DNA of 64,000 nt from Chitinophaga silvatica (GCF_003419895.1 NZ_QPMM01000007.1:186001-250000), one strand, 5' to 3'. Positions 19,117 through 28,043 are shown, counted from the stretch's first letter. Program-made: numbers and translations. The notes: generated by a model not told the origin, from the letters alone.

Positions 19117-19157
19117 GCAGCACCTCTCTTCAGTCGAGCGCACAGAGATGGTGCTGC
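19117..19157 (+). terminator. Hairpin ending the SusCD/FAS1 operon
   Basis: A 13-bp stem with one bulged base: GCAGCACCTCTCT pairs with AGAGATGGTGCTGC around a 14-base loop. It lies 10 bases after the DUF1735 stop. No long T run follows, so termination strength is uncertain, but the position fits the operon end. Confidence 0.6.
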
Positions 19158-19244
19158 ATTAGCATAATTGTTTATTATTCGACCTGATATGTATTGCCGG
19201 CCTTTCCAGGCTGGCATATTTTTTTTAGCTACCTTTCCGTAAAA

Positions 19245-19619
19245 ATGCCAGAGAACCCATTTGACAGCATTGAAGACCCACAACTTAGCCCTTTCCTTAA
19301 AGGAAAGTCAGATCAAACCTTAGCTCTGCTTAAAGGGTTTTATACCGCCTGCGCCAATTTAACTCCCGTAGCTATAAGAACTACTAAATCAATGATTAGC
19401 ATAGGTACACCTTCTGGTCAGGTTTGGGTAACACAGTTAGGAAAGAACTTTGTGCATATTATTTTCCCGTTTAAGGAACCGTATCACGACAATCTTTGCT
19501 TTACAAAAATTGCGCAAGTGCCTGGACAGCAACAATATAATCACCATTTCAGGATGTACCAGTTAGACGATGTAAATGAAGAAGTAACTGTCTTTCTTAA
19601 ACGAGCCCTCATAAATTAA
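19245..19619 (+). CDS. DUF5655-domain protein
   Basis: A 124-residue soluble protein beginning at ATG 19245; the frame is open further upstream but only from a TTG that would overlap noncoding sequence. The pattern SPFLKGKSDQTLALLKGF, an RTTKSMISIG centre and an acidic C-terminal end with VFLKRALI match DUF5655, a small domain of unknown function often found alone or attached to methyltransferase-like proteins. There is no signal peptide and it is probably cytoplasmic. A near-consensus -7 box (TACCTTTC, 19230-19237) lies just upstream. It is not linked to the preceding operon because of the hairpin between. Confidence 0.65.
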   Translation: MPENPFDSIEDPQLSPFLKGKSDQTLALLKGFYTACANLTPVAIRTTKSMISIGTPSGQVWVTQLGKNFVHIIFPFKEPYHDNLCFTKIAQVPGQQQYNHHFRMYQLDDVNEEVTVFLKRALIN

Positions 19620-19689
19620 ACAAGGTAGTTCCCATATTGTTACAGATAAGGGATAAGTAGTAAATTCATATAACTGAAAAGTACCGCTT

Positions 19690-20769
19690 ATGAATGCGCA
19701 TTTTCGCCAGGGCTCCAGAAATCTGATCGAAACGATTCTGGTATTGCTATTGTTACTAGGCTTGCTGATAGCGCTGTATAAAGTATTACATATTTTTTTC
19801 GGAGTACTAACCTTTGCATTGATCTTTTCAGTGTCTTTCCACCCATTATTCGAAAAAATGGTTGTGAAGATGCAGGGAAGGCGGAAGTTGGTAGCTGTAT
19901 TATATGCAATTATTCTCGTTGCTATCATTGCTCTACCTGTTACTTATATCATCAGTGCCATAAGCACACACATGCGGGATATTGTTGACTGGATCAATGA
20001 TACCCGGCAGAATGGCTTGCCGCCTTTGCCTTCCTGGTTAATAAATATTCCTTATCTGGGACCGGATATTAATTCCTTCTGGCAGAATTTGCGGGAGAGT
20101 CCGCATGCTACTATTACGGGCCATGAAAAACAAGTAGGCGTCATTGTTAGGCATGTGATTAGTAGTGGTGCCGGCATTATAGGCGCTGCAATTCAATTGG
20201 TAATAGGGATTATTATTTCAGCTTTCTTCCTGGTAGGAGGTGAGAGTGCAGTCAGACCTGTTAAGTCCACTATTCAGCATTTATTAGGAAAGAAAGATGG
20301 AGAAGAGCTGCTGGATGCTACCATTATGGCTGTTAAAGGAGTTTCTATTGGAGTAATGGGAACAGCATTTATTACAGGAATTGTATCTTGGATTGGATTT
20401 GCTATTGGCGGAGTACCTTTTGCATTAGGGTTATCAGCACTTGTATTCTTCGTTGTACTAATACAGATAGGCCCGCTTATCATTTGGATTCCGGTAATGA
20501 TCTGGATGGCAACCCAGGGGCATCCGGGTATGACCTTGTTTTTAATCATCTACGGGGTTGGATTACAAATAGGGGAGGCTATTTTAAAGCCTTTACTGAT
20601 TGCTAAAAGTGGTAAATTGCCATTTCTGGTTTTGTTTCTGGGGGTGATTGGTGGCCTGGCGGCCTGGGGATTTACAGGGATTTTTAAAGGAGCCATAATT
20701 ATGGCCGTATTCTATACCGTATTTAATTCCTGGCTGGCGGGTAAAAGCGAACCCCAGTCAGCAGACTAA
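19690..20769 (+). CDS. AI-2E family transporter (PerM/TqsA-like)
   Basis: A 359-residue polytopic membrane protein. Two to three N-terminal helices (about residues 15-90) are followed by a soluble loop with LPSWLINIPYLGP and then five further hydrophobic segments. These include a Gly-rich VSIGVMGTAFITGIVSWIGF helix and FLGVIGGLAAWGFTGIFKGA near the end, the hallmark C-terminal motif of the UPF0118/AI-2E exporter family. Members have been tied to autoinducer export or to sodium/proton antiport, so the solute cannot be stated here. The next gene follows after 10 bases, suggesting one transcript. Confidence 0.88.
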   Translation: MNAHFRQGSRNLIETILVLLLLLGLLIALYKVLHIFFGVLTFALIFSVSFHPLFEKMVVKMQGRRKLVAVLYAIILVAIIALPVTYIISAISTHMRDIVDWINDTRQNGLPPLPSWLINIPYLGPDINSFWQNLRESPHATITGHEKQVGVIVRHVISSGAGIIGAAIQLVIGIIISAFFLVGGESAVRPVKSTIQHLLGKKDGEELLDATIMAVKGVSIGVMGTAFITGIVSWIGFAIGGVPFALGLSALVFFVVLIQIGPLIIWIPVMIWMATQGHPGMTLFLIIYGVGLQIGEAILKPLLIAKSGKLPFLVLFLGVIGGLAAWGFTGIFKGAIIMAVFYTVFNSWLAGKSEPQSAD

Positions 20770-20779
20770 TTGAGTAATT

Positions 20780-21262
20780 ATGAAAGCCGCATCGGTCAGC
20801 GATATAAAAAAAGAATTACAGACTTTACCACCAGCCAGTTTGATGGCTTTATGTTTGCGGTTGGCAAAATTTAAGGCGGATAATAAAGAATTACTATCCT
20901 ATCTTCTGTTTGAAGCTGATGATTTACCAACATATGTAGAATCTATTAAAACAGAAATTGATGAAGCATTCAGAGAGATAAGTCACGATAAATCTTACCT
21001 GGCGAAGAAGAAATTAAGAAAAACCATCCGTATAACCAACAAGTATATACGCTATGTAGGTAATAAGGAAACGGACGCAGAGTTACTGTTATACATCTGT
21101 CAGAAGATGAAAGCATCAGGGATGGTAAACAATAGAAATGTTCAGATTCAAAATCTCTATATGCAACTGCTAAAGAAATCTGTTAAAGCTATAGATAGTT
21201 TGCATGCCGATCTGCAATACGATTATATTAAAATGGTAAATCAGTTAGATACAGATTTGTAG
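20780..21262 (+). CDS. Conserved hypothetical helical protein
   Basis: A 160-residue protein with no signal peptide or membrane segment. It is helical and strongly charged (many Lys, Glu and Asp), with a leading VSDIKKELQTLPPASLMALC segment and a central KKKLRKTIRITNKYIRY basic patch. I recognise it as a type seen in Bacteroidota genomes but know no function. It starts 10 bases after the AI-2E-family gene and is followed 12 bases later by a GNAT, so the three likely form one operon. Confidence 0.7.
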   Translation: MKAASVSDIKKELQTLPPASLMALCLRLAKFKADNKELLSYLLFEADDLPTYVESIKTEIDEAFREISHDKSYLAKKKLRKTIRITNKYIRYVGNKETDAELLLYICQKMKASGMVNNRNVQIQNLYMQLLKKSVKAIDSLHADLQYDYIKMVNQLDTDL

Positions 21263-21274
21263 CATTAAATCAAA

Positions 21275-21826
21275 ATGAGTATTTTTCAGAGTAAGATGAC
21301 AGTTATAACAGAAACCAAACTTTTGCAATTGCGCAGCTTTGCGGCTTCCGATGATCATTTTGTTTTAACGTTACTCAATACTCCTTCCTGGCTGAAGTTC
21401 ATTGGTGACAGGAAAGTGAGAACCCTAACAGATGCTCAGCGTTACATTATGAATAACCTGCTCAAAATGTACAAGGAGCAGGGATATGGTGCCTGGGTTG
21501 TAGTACTGAAGGAAACAAATACACCTATCGGAATTTGTGGCCTTTTCAAACGTAGATACCTGGAGCATCCCGATCTGGGATTTGCTTTTCTCCCATCAGC
21601 TGAAGGTAAAGGTTATGCCTATGAGATCACCAAGGCCACATTGGAGTATTCTCAACAGGAGCTTAAACTACCGTTGGTTTATGCTATCACTCAGCCAGAA
21701 AATCAAAGGTCTGTAAATTTATTGAATCGATTAGGCTTTGCTCAGCATGGTACTATTCAACCTCCGGGTGAAGATTCACCCCTTTCCTTATTCAGAAAAC
21801 TGCTATTTGAAGGCGTACAGCTATAA
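21275..21826 (+). CDS. GNAT family N-acetyltransferase (RimJ/RimL type)
   Basis: A 183-residue acetyltransferase. It has the RimJ-like beginning (TETKLLQLRSFAASDDHFV), a VVLKETNTPIGICGLFKR strand, the acetyl-CoA loop region around LPSAEGKGYAYEITKA, where the usual R/Q-x-x-G-x-G/A signature is read as AEGKGYA, and the C-terminal NQRSVNLLNRLGF motif. It would acetylate an amino group on a small molecule or protein N-terminus using acetyl-CoA; the acceptor is unknown. A second ATG at 21296 would give a protein of 176 residues and is also plausible. Its stop lies inside a bidirectional hairpin. Confidence 0.85.
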   Translation: MSIFQSKMTVITETKLLQLRSFAASDDHFVLTLLNTPSWLKFIGDRKVRTLTDAQRYIMNNLLKMYKEQGYGAWVVVLKETNTPIGICGLFKRRYLEHPDLGFAFLPSAEGKGYAYEITKATLEYSQQELKLPLVYAITQPENQRSVNLLNRLGFAQHGTIQPPGEDSPLSLFRKLLFEGVQL

Positions 21827-21864
21827 TTAAAAATGATCTCGTAAACCCGAGACCATTTTTAATT
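21825..21864. terminator. Bidirectional terminator between convergent genes
   Basis: A 17-bp stem with a single mismatch (21825-21841 with 21848-21864) and a 6-base loop; A-rich on one side and T-rich on the other, so it can serve both the GNAT gene and the convergent minus-strand gene. It overlaps the GNAT stop codon. Confidence 0.85.
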
Positions 21865-21867
21865 TAT

Positions 21868-22179
21868 TCAGATATTTGAAGATGAATTTTTTGTTTTCAG
21901 CGTACGTACCAATGCCCAGGCAAGTACTCCTATGCACAAGACCACAAGCCCTATTCGTAAATAAGTAGCAACCGTTATCGATAAGGTTATACCGGTTCCA
22001 ATTGCAATATAGGCGGCCAGGCAAATTGGGCATTTAGGAATCAATACCAGCGTAATTCCCGGGATTAGCCAGCTTACAGATTTCTTTACCCGCTTTACAA
22101 AACCGTTGGCGCCTGTGGTGCTTGTGGGCTTGCTATTACGTATGCCCGTTTTCGTATGGCAAGCGCAGGATGATTTCAT
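21868..22179 (-). CDS. Small Cys-containing membrane protein
   Basis: A 103-residue protein with an N-terminal Cys cluster (SCACHTKTG), a basic stretch, and two predicted membrane helices (about residues 38-60 and 65-92). A CPIC motif lies within the first, after IPK. The layout recalls small mercury- or thiol-related membrane proteins (MerC-like), but I cannot assign a family. It begins 7 bases after the stop of the DUF899 gene, so the two are probably translated from one transcript. Pairing with a thioredoxin-like DUF899 protein hints at redox or metal handling (inference). Confidence 0.6.
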   Translation of the reverse strand: MKSSCACHTKTGIRNSKPTSTTGANGFVKRVKKSVSWLIPGITLVLIPKCPICLAAYIAIGTGITLSITVATYLRIGLVVLCIGVLAWALVRTLKTKNSSSNI

Positions 22180-22186
22180 TTTGTGA

Positions 22187-22975
22187 TTATTTAGAACTAC
22201 AACAGGAACTGTCTGAATTCATTTTGCTATAGCTGTCGTGCCGTTTAATATACTTGGATAAATCGCCAGGTTTCCTGCCTAAAGGTGTTACATCAAAGTA
22301 GTCGAATGCAGTTGCAAGAAACTCGGTTCCACGAGCATATGCAGAATAGGTGTGATAGATCTCACCATTCTCATCCTTATAAAAGACACTTATGCCTGGA
22401 AGGTCTTCCCAGTGAATTGACGGATTTTCAATAGTTTCATAATTATAGATAATATTACCCTTGGCAAGATCCACAGGCCGGAATGAAGCATTGAAATCAT
22501 AGTTAAAATCACTGTGCTCAGACGATACCCAGTTGAACTTCCAGCCCATTCTCTTTTTATAGGCATTGAGTTTTGCTAATGGAGCTCTGGAGATGGCGGT
22601 AATTGAAACATCATTGTTTTCCAGATGTGCCAACATTCCATCAATGCTATCTGCACCAAATGAGCAGCCAACACAGCCTTCAGCATCATTGGGGCCAAAC
22701 ATGAAATGCTGAACAATCAGTTGAGAGCGACCATCAAATAAATCACTTAAACCAACAGTACCATCAGGGCTATTGAATGTATAGTTCTTTTGTATTTTTA
22801 CCCAAGGGAGCTCCAGTCTGGCTTTGGCTATTTCATCATGAAGCCGGGTAAGTTGTTTTTCTTTTATTAACAGTTTCTTTCTGGCTTCCAGCCATTCGGA
22901 TTGTGTTACTGTTTGGTGGGTTTGACTGGGTTTAACGTTTTCATTTATAAAACCAGTCGCAAGATTATTACTCAT
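22187..22975 (-). CDS. DUF899 thioredoxin-like protein
   Basis: A 262-residue protein starting at ATG 22975; an in-frame TTG nine codons upstream is less likely. It has the DUF899 features: an N-terminal EWLEARKKLLIKEKQLTRLHD helix, then ELPWVKI, a LSDLFDGRSQLIVQHFMFGP strand, and a CVGC redox pair (Cys101/Cys104) followed by a thioredoxin-type fold with ISRAPLAKLNAYKKRMGW. The family resembles AhpC/thioredoxin proteins and is presumed cytoplasmic; its substrate is not known. It forms a two-gene unit with the Cys-rich membrane protein. Confidence 0.88.
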   Translation of the reverse strand: MSNNLATGFINENVKPSQTHQTVTQSEWLEARKKLLIKEKQLTRLHDEIAKARLELPWVKIQKNYTFNSPDGTVGLSDLFDGRSQLIVQHFMFGPNDAEGCVGCSFGADSIDGMLAHLENNDVSITAISRAPLAKLNAYKKRMGWKFNWVSSEHSDFNYDFNASFRPVDLAKGNIIYNYETIENPSIHWEDLPGISVFYKDENGEIYHTYSAYARGTEFLATAFDYFDVTPLGRKPGDLSKYIKRHDSYSKMNSDSSCCSSK

Positions 22976-23144
22976 GATTTTTGCATTTTTGATATAATAC
23001 AAATGTCATAAGTTCATTTGATTTTGTATGTCTGTGAATGCGCCTTTTTATGGGGGTATTTATGCCATTTTGTTTAGGATGAATGGTAATTGTTAATTGA
23101 GGAGGTTTGTATAAATTTAACCCCAATAATCTATAAACTGCTAT

Positions 23145-25013
23145 ATGAAGAAACCATGTTTACTGGCATTCCTGTGCTTAACCGGCATTATTTCCAGTGC
23201 CCAGGAACTGTACATGCCCCGAAATATTCGTAAGGCTTATGAGAAAAATACAAGATCATTAACCGGCGCTCCCGGAAAGAATTACTGGCAAAATAAAGGA
23301 ATCTACCAGCTAAACATCAATGTAAATCCACCTACCAGAAAAGTAACAGGTCTCACTACTATTGATTATGTCAATAATAGTCCGGATACCTTAAGAAAAT
23401 TAGTATTGAGGATGATTGTCAATATTCACAAGCCACAGGCCACAAGATCGGGCTATGTTGCAAAGGATTATCTGACTAATGGGATGACAATAGATAGCCT
23501 GGTAATAGACGGTCAGACTATACCTTTCGATAACGATATTGGAACAGTTGCCAATATAAAACTGAAGCAACCTTTACTACATGGTAATCATGTAAAGCTG
23601 GCCATTAAATACCATTACGATTTGTCGTTATTAAGTGGGCGTGAAGGTATGCTGGATGCAACTACTGCTTTCCTCGCCTATGCTTATCCGAGAATTTCGG
23701 TATACGACGATTATAATGGCTGGGATGTTCTCGAACACTCAGATAGAGCTGAGTTTTATAGCGATTTCAACGACTATGATGTTAATATCACGGCACCTAA
23801 AGACTATGTTGTTTGGGGAACAGGAAATCTATTGAACCTCACAGAGGTATTACAACCTGAAATTGCTACCCGACTGAAAAATTCATATACCTCAGATAAG
23901 GTAATACATATTGCAGACAGGTCCGAAATGGCACAAGGGAAAGTGACCCGCCAACAGGAATGGAATACCTGGCATTTTTCAGCTGATAATATTGCTGATG
24001 TTACCTATGCAGTTAGTAAAAACTATGTATGGGATGCTGCAAGTACTGTTGTAGATAGCAGCACAATGAGAAGAGCAAGTGTCCAGGCTGCTTATAACGA
24101 TACGGCAACAGATTTCCATCATTCAGTCACCTTTGGCCAGCACGCCCTGAACTGGTTTTCGCATAACTGGCCTGGAGTGCCATATCCGTTCCCGGTTATG
24201 ACAGCTGTGCAAGGTTTCGCGGATATGGAATATCCGATGATGGTAAATGATGAGTCGGTAGGTGATGACCTGCCTTTTGCTCAATTTGTACAGGACCATG
24301 AAATTGCTCATACCTGGTTCCCGTTCTATATGGGTACCAATGAAACCAGGTATGCCTTTATGGATGAAGGCTGGGCCACTACTTTTGAATACCTGATTGC
24401 TATTGCCGAAAAAGGTAAAGAGGCGGCAGATGCAGCATATAGAGAGTTCAGGGTTGCCGGATATATCAATAATCCGGCAACTGAAGAAGATCAGCCAATT
24501 AATTCTATGTCAACCCAGGTTAGTGGTGCGGGATATAGCCATAACTCCTATGGAAAAGCATCCCTGGCCTATCTGGCATTAAAGGATTTACTGGGAGATA
24601 GAGATTTCCGTAAATGTTTGCATGCCTATATGAATAACTGGCATGGAAAACACCCTATGCCATGGGATTTCTTTTATTCTTTCAATACGGCCTATGGACA
24701 AAGCCTTAATTGGTTCTGGAATAATTGGTTTTTCAGTAATAATTACATCGATTTGCGCATTGTTTCTGCAAAGCAGCAAAAAAATGAGTTAAATCTGGCT
24801 ATTAAAAACGTAGGTGGATTTGCTATTCCTTTTGATGTTGTGATTACTTATCGTGATGGAAGTTCTACAAGCGTTCATCATACACCTGTTATCTGGAAAG
24901 ATAAAGCAGCAGTGAATTTAAAGCTGCCTGTAAATAAGCCGGTAAAGGAAGTAAGATTGCATGGCAATCTGTTTATGGATGCCACAGAGCAGGATAATAC
25001 AATAACTTTATAA
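23145..25013 (+). CDS. M1 family zinc metallopeptidase (secreted)
   Basis: A 622-residue protein with a signal peptide (to about residue 20, ISSAQ). The gluzincin motif HEIAH (His385, Glu386, His389) is followed after 18 residues by Glu408, exactly the M1 spacing. The M1 substrate-binding GxMEN motif is represented by FADMEYP about 25 residues before the zinc site. It would remove N-terminal residues from peptides in the periplasm or outside the cell. There is no C-terminal T9SS sorting domain. It stands alone: the gene upstream is divergent, and a 20-bp stem follows its stop. Confidence 0.92.
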   Translation: MKKPCLLAFLCLTGIISSAQELYMPRNIRKAYEKNTRSLTGAPGKNYWQNKGIYQLNINVNPPTRKVTGLTTIDYVNNSPDTLRKLVLRMIVNIHKPQATRSGYVAKDYLTNGMTIDSLVIDGQTIPFDNDIGTVANIKLKQPLLHGNHVKLAIKYHYDLSLLSGREGMLDATTAFLAYAYPRISVYDDYNGWDVLEHSDRAEFYSDFNDYDVNITAPKDYVVWGTGNLLNLTEVLQPEIATRLKNSYTSDKVIHIADRSEMAQGKVTRQQEWNTWHFSADNIADVTYAVSKNYVWDAASTVVDSSTMRRASVQAAYNDTATDFHHSVTFGQHALNWFSHNWPGVPYPFPVMTAVQGFADMEYPMMVNDESVGDDLPFAQFVQDHEIAHTWFPFYMGTNETRYAFMDEGWATTFEYLIAIAEKGKEAADAAYREFRVAGYINNPATEEDQPINSMSTQVSGAGYSHNSYGKASLAYLALKDLLGDRDFRKCLHAYMNNWHGKHPMPWDFFYSFNTAYGQSLNWFWNNWFFSNNYIDLRIVSAKQQKNELNLAIKNVGGFAIPFDVVITYRDGSSTSVHHTPVIWKDKAAVNLKLPVNKPVKEVRLHGNLFMDATEQDNTITL

Positions 25014-25026
25014 GTATTTAAAGAAT

Positions 25027-25080
25027 GGATTTTTAAGAAGATTTTTGATCAGACTATTTCAAAAATCTTCTTAAAAATTC
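25027..25080. terminator. Long AT-rich inverted repeat, bidirectional terminator
   Basis: A 20-bp stem (one G-T wobble, otherwise perfect) with a 14-base loop, made of a T-rich arm at 25027-25046 and an A-rich complement at 25061-25080. It lies 13 bases after the M1 peptidase stop and should terminate transcription from that gene. Confidence 0.75.
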
Positions 25081-25165
25081 TTCAAATTAAACATCCGTTA
25101 TAAACCTTTGTCCTTACTGTTTTTTCCCGTAATTTTACCCCGCCGAATAATAAATGAGTTTAAGT

Positions 25166-25173
25166 TAATTTTG
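25166..25173 (+). promoter_or_regulatory. Candidate -7 box upstream of the PUL regulator
   Basis: TAATTTTG fits the Bacteroidota -7 consensus TAnnTTTG and lies 93 bases before the regulator start. No matching -33 TTTG is seen at the right distance, so support is weak. Confidence 0.3.
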
Positions 25174-25265
25174 ATCAACCAGAACGGGGTCTGTTGCATG
25201 TTATGAAATGAAGCGATAATGTTGCTTAAATTTAAAGATAGCTGTGCCCTTTAGTGAATTCCGAC

Positions 25266-27803
25266 ATGAATATTTCCTCAAAAGTCCTGATAATTTTGTG
25301 GGGCGTTATACTTCTGCTAACTGTTCCGCATATACCCGTGCAAGCACAGGGTTTGGTTTTCTCTTCCTTTGAACAGGTTCAGGAGAAGAGAACCTCTCTA
25401 ATGCTTAATGAAAACGAACCGCTGTGTTTGAGTGAGAATGCAGCTATTGCATTCCAGTTTAGCTTTTTCCCCGACAGGTCTGTTTACTACGGGTATTTGT
25501 TAAGAATGATCAATAATCATGGGCAGAACATAGATCTTATTTACAATCACCTGCATCGGCAGTTTAATGTTGTTTCGGGTGGAACTTATTTAAATATATC
25601 TTTTCAGATAGATTCAAATCTTTTGTTCAGAGACTGGAACACCTGTAAACTAAAATTCAATGGTTCCAGGCTAAGCGTAGAAGTAAATGAACAAGCCGTA
25701 GGAAATTCCGAATTGACGTTACAGGATCACTGCTTCCATATTTCTTTTGGGGCATGCCAGGTAAATAATTTTAAGAGCAGCGACCTGCCCCCGATGAAAA
25801 TCAAGGATATTAGTCTTTATCAAAAAAATAAGCTTTGGGCTTATTGGCCGTTAAGAGAGCTGAAAGGAGACAGGGCTACAGATAGTATCGGAGGTCGTAG
25901 AGCTGAAGTGAGCAACCCGATTTGGGAAACTCCCTTACATCAGCAATGGCAATTATTACAAGCTATTACTGTGAAGGGGAATGCCAGTTATACATTTAAC
26001 CCGGCAGAGGAAGAGGTATACATGACAGGTTCAGATAGTATACATCGCTATTTATTGAGGAATCATTCCCTCGTTGCTGATGCGCTGTCCAAACCGGTAT
26101 TTCTTTCCAGGGGCTTTCAATCTGTTTATCATCCTACTAATCGTACTTTATACAGTGTACATATCGATAAAAGAGAAATTATTGGTTTTCAGTATGGTAA
26201 TAAAGCCTGGGATAAGCCTATAGATTCCGGCGATATAACTCAGTTCTGGCAATCCAATAAGTTTATTAATCAACGTGAAAATGCATTATATATCCTTGGT
26301 GGTTATGGGCAGCTTACCTATAAAAATCTGGTACAGCGCTGCCTTTTCACTAACAGAACCTGGGAAAATATAACCGTCAAACAAACTGATTACAAACCCC
26401 GATATCTGGCTGCCTTAGGTACAACGGCTAATGGTGATACGGCTTACATACTAGGAGGCTATGGCAGTAACTCCGGAGAGCAGATGCTTAATCCAAAGTA
26501 TTACTATGATTTATTGCTGTTTGATGTCAGGAATAAAGAAATAAAGAAAATTTACACATTGCCCGAACCCCGTGAGGCATTTGTATTTGCCACCTCAATG
26601 GTGATAGATACTTCCGATAATAGTTATTATGCACTTATCTTCCCTAACGATCGTTATAAATCGGCCCTGCAGCTTATTAAAGGTTCATTAAATGAACCAA
26701 TCTACGAAAAGGCAGCAGATACCATTCCCTATGCGTTCGCTGACAACCTGTCTACAGCCGATTTATTTTATTGTCCACGTAGCAACCAACTACTGGCGAT
26801 TACTCAACTTACCAATAAAGATAGATCCACTGATATAAAAATCTACTCCCTGGCCTTCCCTCCTCAACAATTATTGTTGAGCGAACAAGTGGCTAAACAA
26901 CGGACTTCTTTTGCAATCGGTTGGATTTTACTGGTTATCGTAGCAATCCCTGTTTTGTATTTTTTTCTCAGAACCAGAAAGCATTCGGTCAATAAAGTTA
27001 TCTCCGATGAGGTAATGGTAAATGAACCTCCAGAGGCATTCAGAGAAGTTGAAATGGTTATTCCTAAAGAGAAAGAAACTGAAGTTAAGGCACAATTGCA
27101 TCTGTTTGGTGAGTTTAGAGTGGCAGATAAGAATCAGAATGCCCTTACACATCTTTTCTCTCCGCTAGTGAAGGAAATGTTTTTGTTGATTGTAATTCAT
27201 ACGGCCAGAACAGGTAAGGGAATTTCTACAGAAAAGCTATACGAGATCCTATGGCATGATAAATCGGAACGTGATGCCAGGAATAATCGTTCTGTTAATA
27301 TGGTGAAGCTAAAAGGTGTACTTGAAAAGTTGGGAACAGGGGTTATCCTGCGGGAAGATAACAGATGGAAGTTTGAATATGATCCTACCTTATTAAGGGT
27401 AGATCTCGAGACTTTTTACTCACTGATAAGAGCAGAGAAATTAGACTATAACAATCTGCAGGCCTTACTGGCTATTATTAAGGATGGAACCTTCCTTTTC
27501 AGAACAGAATATCCATGGTTAGAGGATATAAAGTCGGAAATCTCTTCCCAGGCCCTAGATATCTTACTTTTTGAAATCAATTCATTACCATCCTCAGCTT
27601 CTCCGGATACCTATATTGAGATTGCCAATGCAATTTTTGTTTTTGATCCGATTCACGAAGATGCACTTCGGTGGAAATGTAAGAATTTAATACAGTTAAA
27701 TAGGTTGACTTTAGCCAAATCTGTTTACGAGAAATTCTGCAAGGATTATCTCCATATCTATGGAGAAACATTTGTCACAAGTTTCCAGGAAGTCATTTCT
27801 TAA
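25266..27803 (+). CDS. Transmembrane one-component regulator: LamG/Kelch sensor with SARP-like output domain
   Basis: An 845-residue protein from ATG 25266 (an in-frame GTG 12 bases upstream is less likely). It has a signal peptide (to about residue 28), a LamG-like sandwich (about 30-190), a Kelch-like beta-propeller (about 220-530; ALYILGGYG and AYILGGYGSNSG strands), and one membrane helix (about 548-568). The cytoplasmic part begins with LHLFGEFRV and a winged-helix segment (KLYEILW, NNRSVNMVKLKGVLEKLG) and ends in TPR/BTAD-like helices. The periplasmic half would bind a glycan and the inner half DNA, without any phosphorelay. It lies 262 bases before a SusCD/GH99-like set in the same direction and is its likely activator (inference). 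Confidence 0.82.
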   Translation: MNISSKVLIILWGVILLLTVPHIPVQAQGLVFSSFEQVQEKRTSLMLNENEPLCLSENAAIAFQFSFFPDRSVYYGYLLRMINNHGQNIDLIYNHLHRQFNVVSGGTYLNISFQIDSNLLFRDWNTCKLKFNGSRLSVEVNEQAVGNSELTLQDHCFHISFGACQVNNFKSSDLPPMKIKDISLYQKNKLWAYWPLRELKGDRATDSIGGRRAEVSNPIWETPLHQQWQLLQAITVKGNASYTFNPAEEEVYMTGSDSIHRYLLRNHSLVADALSKPVFLSRGFQSVYHPTNRTLYSVHIDKREIIGFQYGNKAWDKPIDSGDITQFWQSNKFINQRENALYILGGYGQLTYKNLVQRCLFTNRTWENITVKQTDYKPRYLAALGTTANGDTAYILGGYGSNSGEQMLNPKYYYDLLLFDVRNKEIKKIYTLPEPREAFVFATSMVIDTSDNSYYALIFPNDRYKSALQLIKGSLNEPIYEKAADTIPYAFADNLSTADLFYCPRSNQLLAITQLTNKDRSTDIKIYSLAFPPQQLLLSEQVAKQRTSFAIGWILLVIVAIPVLYFFLRTRKHSVNKVISDEVMVNEPPEAFREVEMVIPKEKETEVKAQLHLFGEFRVADKNQNALTHLFSPLVKEMFLLIVIHTARTGKGISTEKLYEILWHDKSERDARNNRSVNMVKLKGVLEKLGTGVILREDNRWKFEYDPTLLRVDLETFYSLIRAEKLDYNNLQALLAIIKDGTFLFRTEYPWLEDIKSEISSQALDILLFEINSLPSSASPDTYIEIANAIFVFDPIHEDALRWKCKNLIQLNRLTLAKSVYEKFCKDYLHIYGETFVTSFQEVIS

Positions 27804-27847
27804 ACTATCATTTTCCACTTTTTTAGGGAATTCTGAGAATTAATTCG

Positions 27848-27883
27848 GGCGTTAATGCGAACGTTAATAAGTTTATTAGCGCC
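27848..27883. promoter_or_regulatory. Candidate operator upstream of the SusC-SusD-GH99-like operon
   Basis: Two direct copies of CGTTAAT (27850-27856 and 27862-27868, 12-base period) lie inside an imperfect inverted repeat, GGCGTTAAT (27848-27856) against ATTAGCGCC (27875-27883). It sits in the 240-base gap between the regulator and the SusC gene, where an activator site would be expected. Function is inferred from position only. Confidence 0.35.
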
Positions 27884-28043
27884 TACCTCATTGATTTGCA
27901 ACATGATTTATTAAGGCTTATTGGATTCCACGATTTTGAAAGTATTATCCCTTTCCTAACAATTCCTAGTAGCACAAATCCGCTAAGCTCCATATGATCA
28001 AAATATAGTTCCACGAATTTTTTAAACCATTAATTATCAATCA

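Noticed and set aside
19194..19244. A longer N-terminus for the DUF5655 protein starting at TTG 19194
   Set aside because: It would need a TTG start in sequence shortly after the operon hairpin, and the extra 17 residues look unlike the family; ATG 19245 is preferred.
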